A stretch of DNA of 43,628 nucleotides, taken from assembly GCA_021737695.1 (NCBI GenBank), contig JAIPDL010000027.1, positions 1-43,628 on the forward strand, written 5' to 3'. This document shows positions 43,357-43,628 of the stretch, one piece after another. A program made the position numbers and the translations under genes. The notes under the pieces are model-generated. The model was not told the origin of the DNA. It ran no database searches and saw nothing but the letters and a program-made list of their open reading frames with translations. The stretch comes from Desulfotignum sp. GTDB lineage: Bacteria > Desulfobacterota > Desulfobacteria > Desulfobacterales > Desulfobacteraceae. Each line of letters opens with the position of its first letter. Position 1 is the stretch's first letter.

Positions 43357-43372
43357 TGGCATATGTTTTGCT
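43357..43372 (+). promoter_or_regulatory. sigma-54 promoter of the GABA aminotransferase gene
   Basis: TGGCATATGTTTTGCT agrees with the sigma-54 consensus except for T at the sixth base, and spaces GG and GC by ten bases. The predicted start, near 43383, is about 70 bases before the ATG at 43454. Confidence 0.78.
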
Positions 43373-43453
43373 ATAAGCATTCTTCCAGATAATCAGGCTC
43401 ATATCAATCCCTTGCAGGGGAAAAAATACAACCCCATATTTTGGAGAAATATA

Positions 43454-43628
43454 ATGACTTCCACCAGAACCGAATATTTCAACATGTTGCGGCAGGAACA
43501 CGTGGCCCAGGGGCCTGCCAACCTCACCCCTGCTGTCATCGCAAAAGCCAGCGGCGCCACCATGACCGATGTGGACGGCAAAACATTCATCGATTTTGCT
43601 GGCGGCATCGGGGTCAACAATGTGGGCC
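43454..43628 (+). CDS. gabT: class III aminotransferase, probably GABA aminotransferase (5' part only)
   Basis: The first 58 codons of a gene that leaves the window. TPAVIAKASGATMTDVDGKTFIDFAGGIGVNNVG is the N-terminal region of the 4-aminobutyrate/ornithine aminotransferase family, with FAGGIGVNN typical of GabT. GGAG lies nine bases upstream. The rest, including the PLP lysine, is not visible, so the substrate remains inferred: GABA made by the aminotransferase-AOR fusion would be converted to succinate semialdehyde. It is driven by its own sigma-54 promoter, divergent from the TRAP-agu operon. Confidence 0.8.
   Translation, partial: MTSTRTEYFNMLRQEHVAQGPANLTPAVIAKASGATMTDVDGKTFIDFAGGIGVNNVG

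Noticed and set aside
1..43628. CRISPR arrays, tRNA or rRNA genes, intact insertion sequences
   Set aside because: No regularly spaced repeats, no cloverleaf-like sequence with a TTC-containing T-loop, no rRNA-like stretch, and no transposase or integrase frame were found.

Overview
The window looks like chromosomal DNA of an anaerobic, GC-rich bacterium, most probably a sulfate-reducing member of the Desulfobacterota (Desulfobacter/Desulfotignum-like). The support is a class I hybrid-cluster protein, a tungsten/molybdenum aldehyde:ferredoxin oxidoreductase (AOR) domain, a TRAP transporter and two sigma-54 promoters. Taxonomy is inferred from gene content only.

Region 1 (1-4851, + strand) is a tight, overlapping operon: the 3' end of a lysine 2,3-aminomutase (kamA), two different D-Ala-D-Ala-ligase-type ATP-grasp proteins, and a 767-residue protein fusing an acetyltransferase, a histone-deacetylase/acetylpolyamine-amidohydrolase domain and a second acetyltransferase. 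Together they look like a pathway for a beta-lysine-derived, ligated and acylated small molecule that I cannot match to a described product.

Region 2 (about 4870-26230) is a defence and stress island, nearly all on the - strand and in parts strikingly AT-rich. It holds an IetA/IetS-like AAA ATPase plus subtilase pair with a uracil-DNA-glycosylase-family protein, a Panacea-type toxin-antitoxin pair, an orphan protein, a DUF499 ATPase / DUF1156 methylase / PLD-Snf2 helicase system with an AbiE toxin-antitoxin pair directly upstream, a GIY-YIG protein, a ParD/RelE pair, and a wrecked umuDC operon whose promoter resembles that of the GIY-YIG gene.

Region 3 (26.2-30.7 kb) has a Tat-signal hybrid-cluster protein behind a well-placed CRP/FNR-type site, an AAA/DUF4143 ATPase with two palindromes at its start, two gene remnants (a CoA-transferase subunit and a second DUF4143 ATPase) and an Lrp/AsnC regulator.

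Region 4 (30.9 kb to the end) encodes what appears to be anaerobic agmatine/putrescine catabolism. A - strand operon carries a TRAP importer, agmatine deiminase, N-carbamoylputrescine amidase, a two-subunit CoA-transferase, a flavin-fold protein and a short-chain dehydrogenase. On the + strand lie a putrescine aminotransferase fused to an AOR, its four-cluster ferredoxin, and the start of a GABA-type aminotransferase. The proposed route is agmatine -> N-carbamoylputrescine -> putrescine -> 4-aminobutanal -> GABA (yielding reduced ferredoxin) -> succinate semialdehyde -> possibly 4-hydroxybutyrate and its CoA ester. The TRAP operon and the GABA aminotransferase diverge from two sigma-54 promoters with palindromes between them. 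No tRNA, rRNA, CRISPR array or intact insertion sequence was seen.
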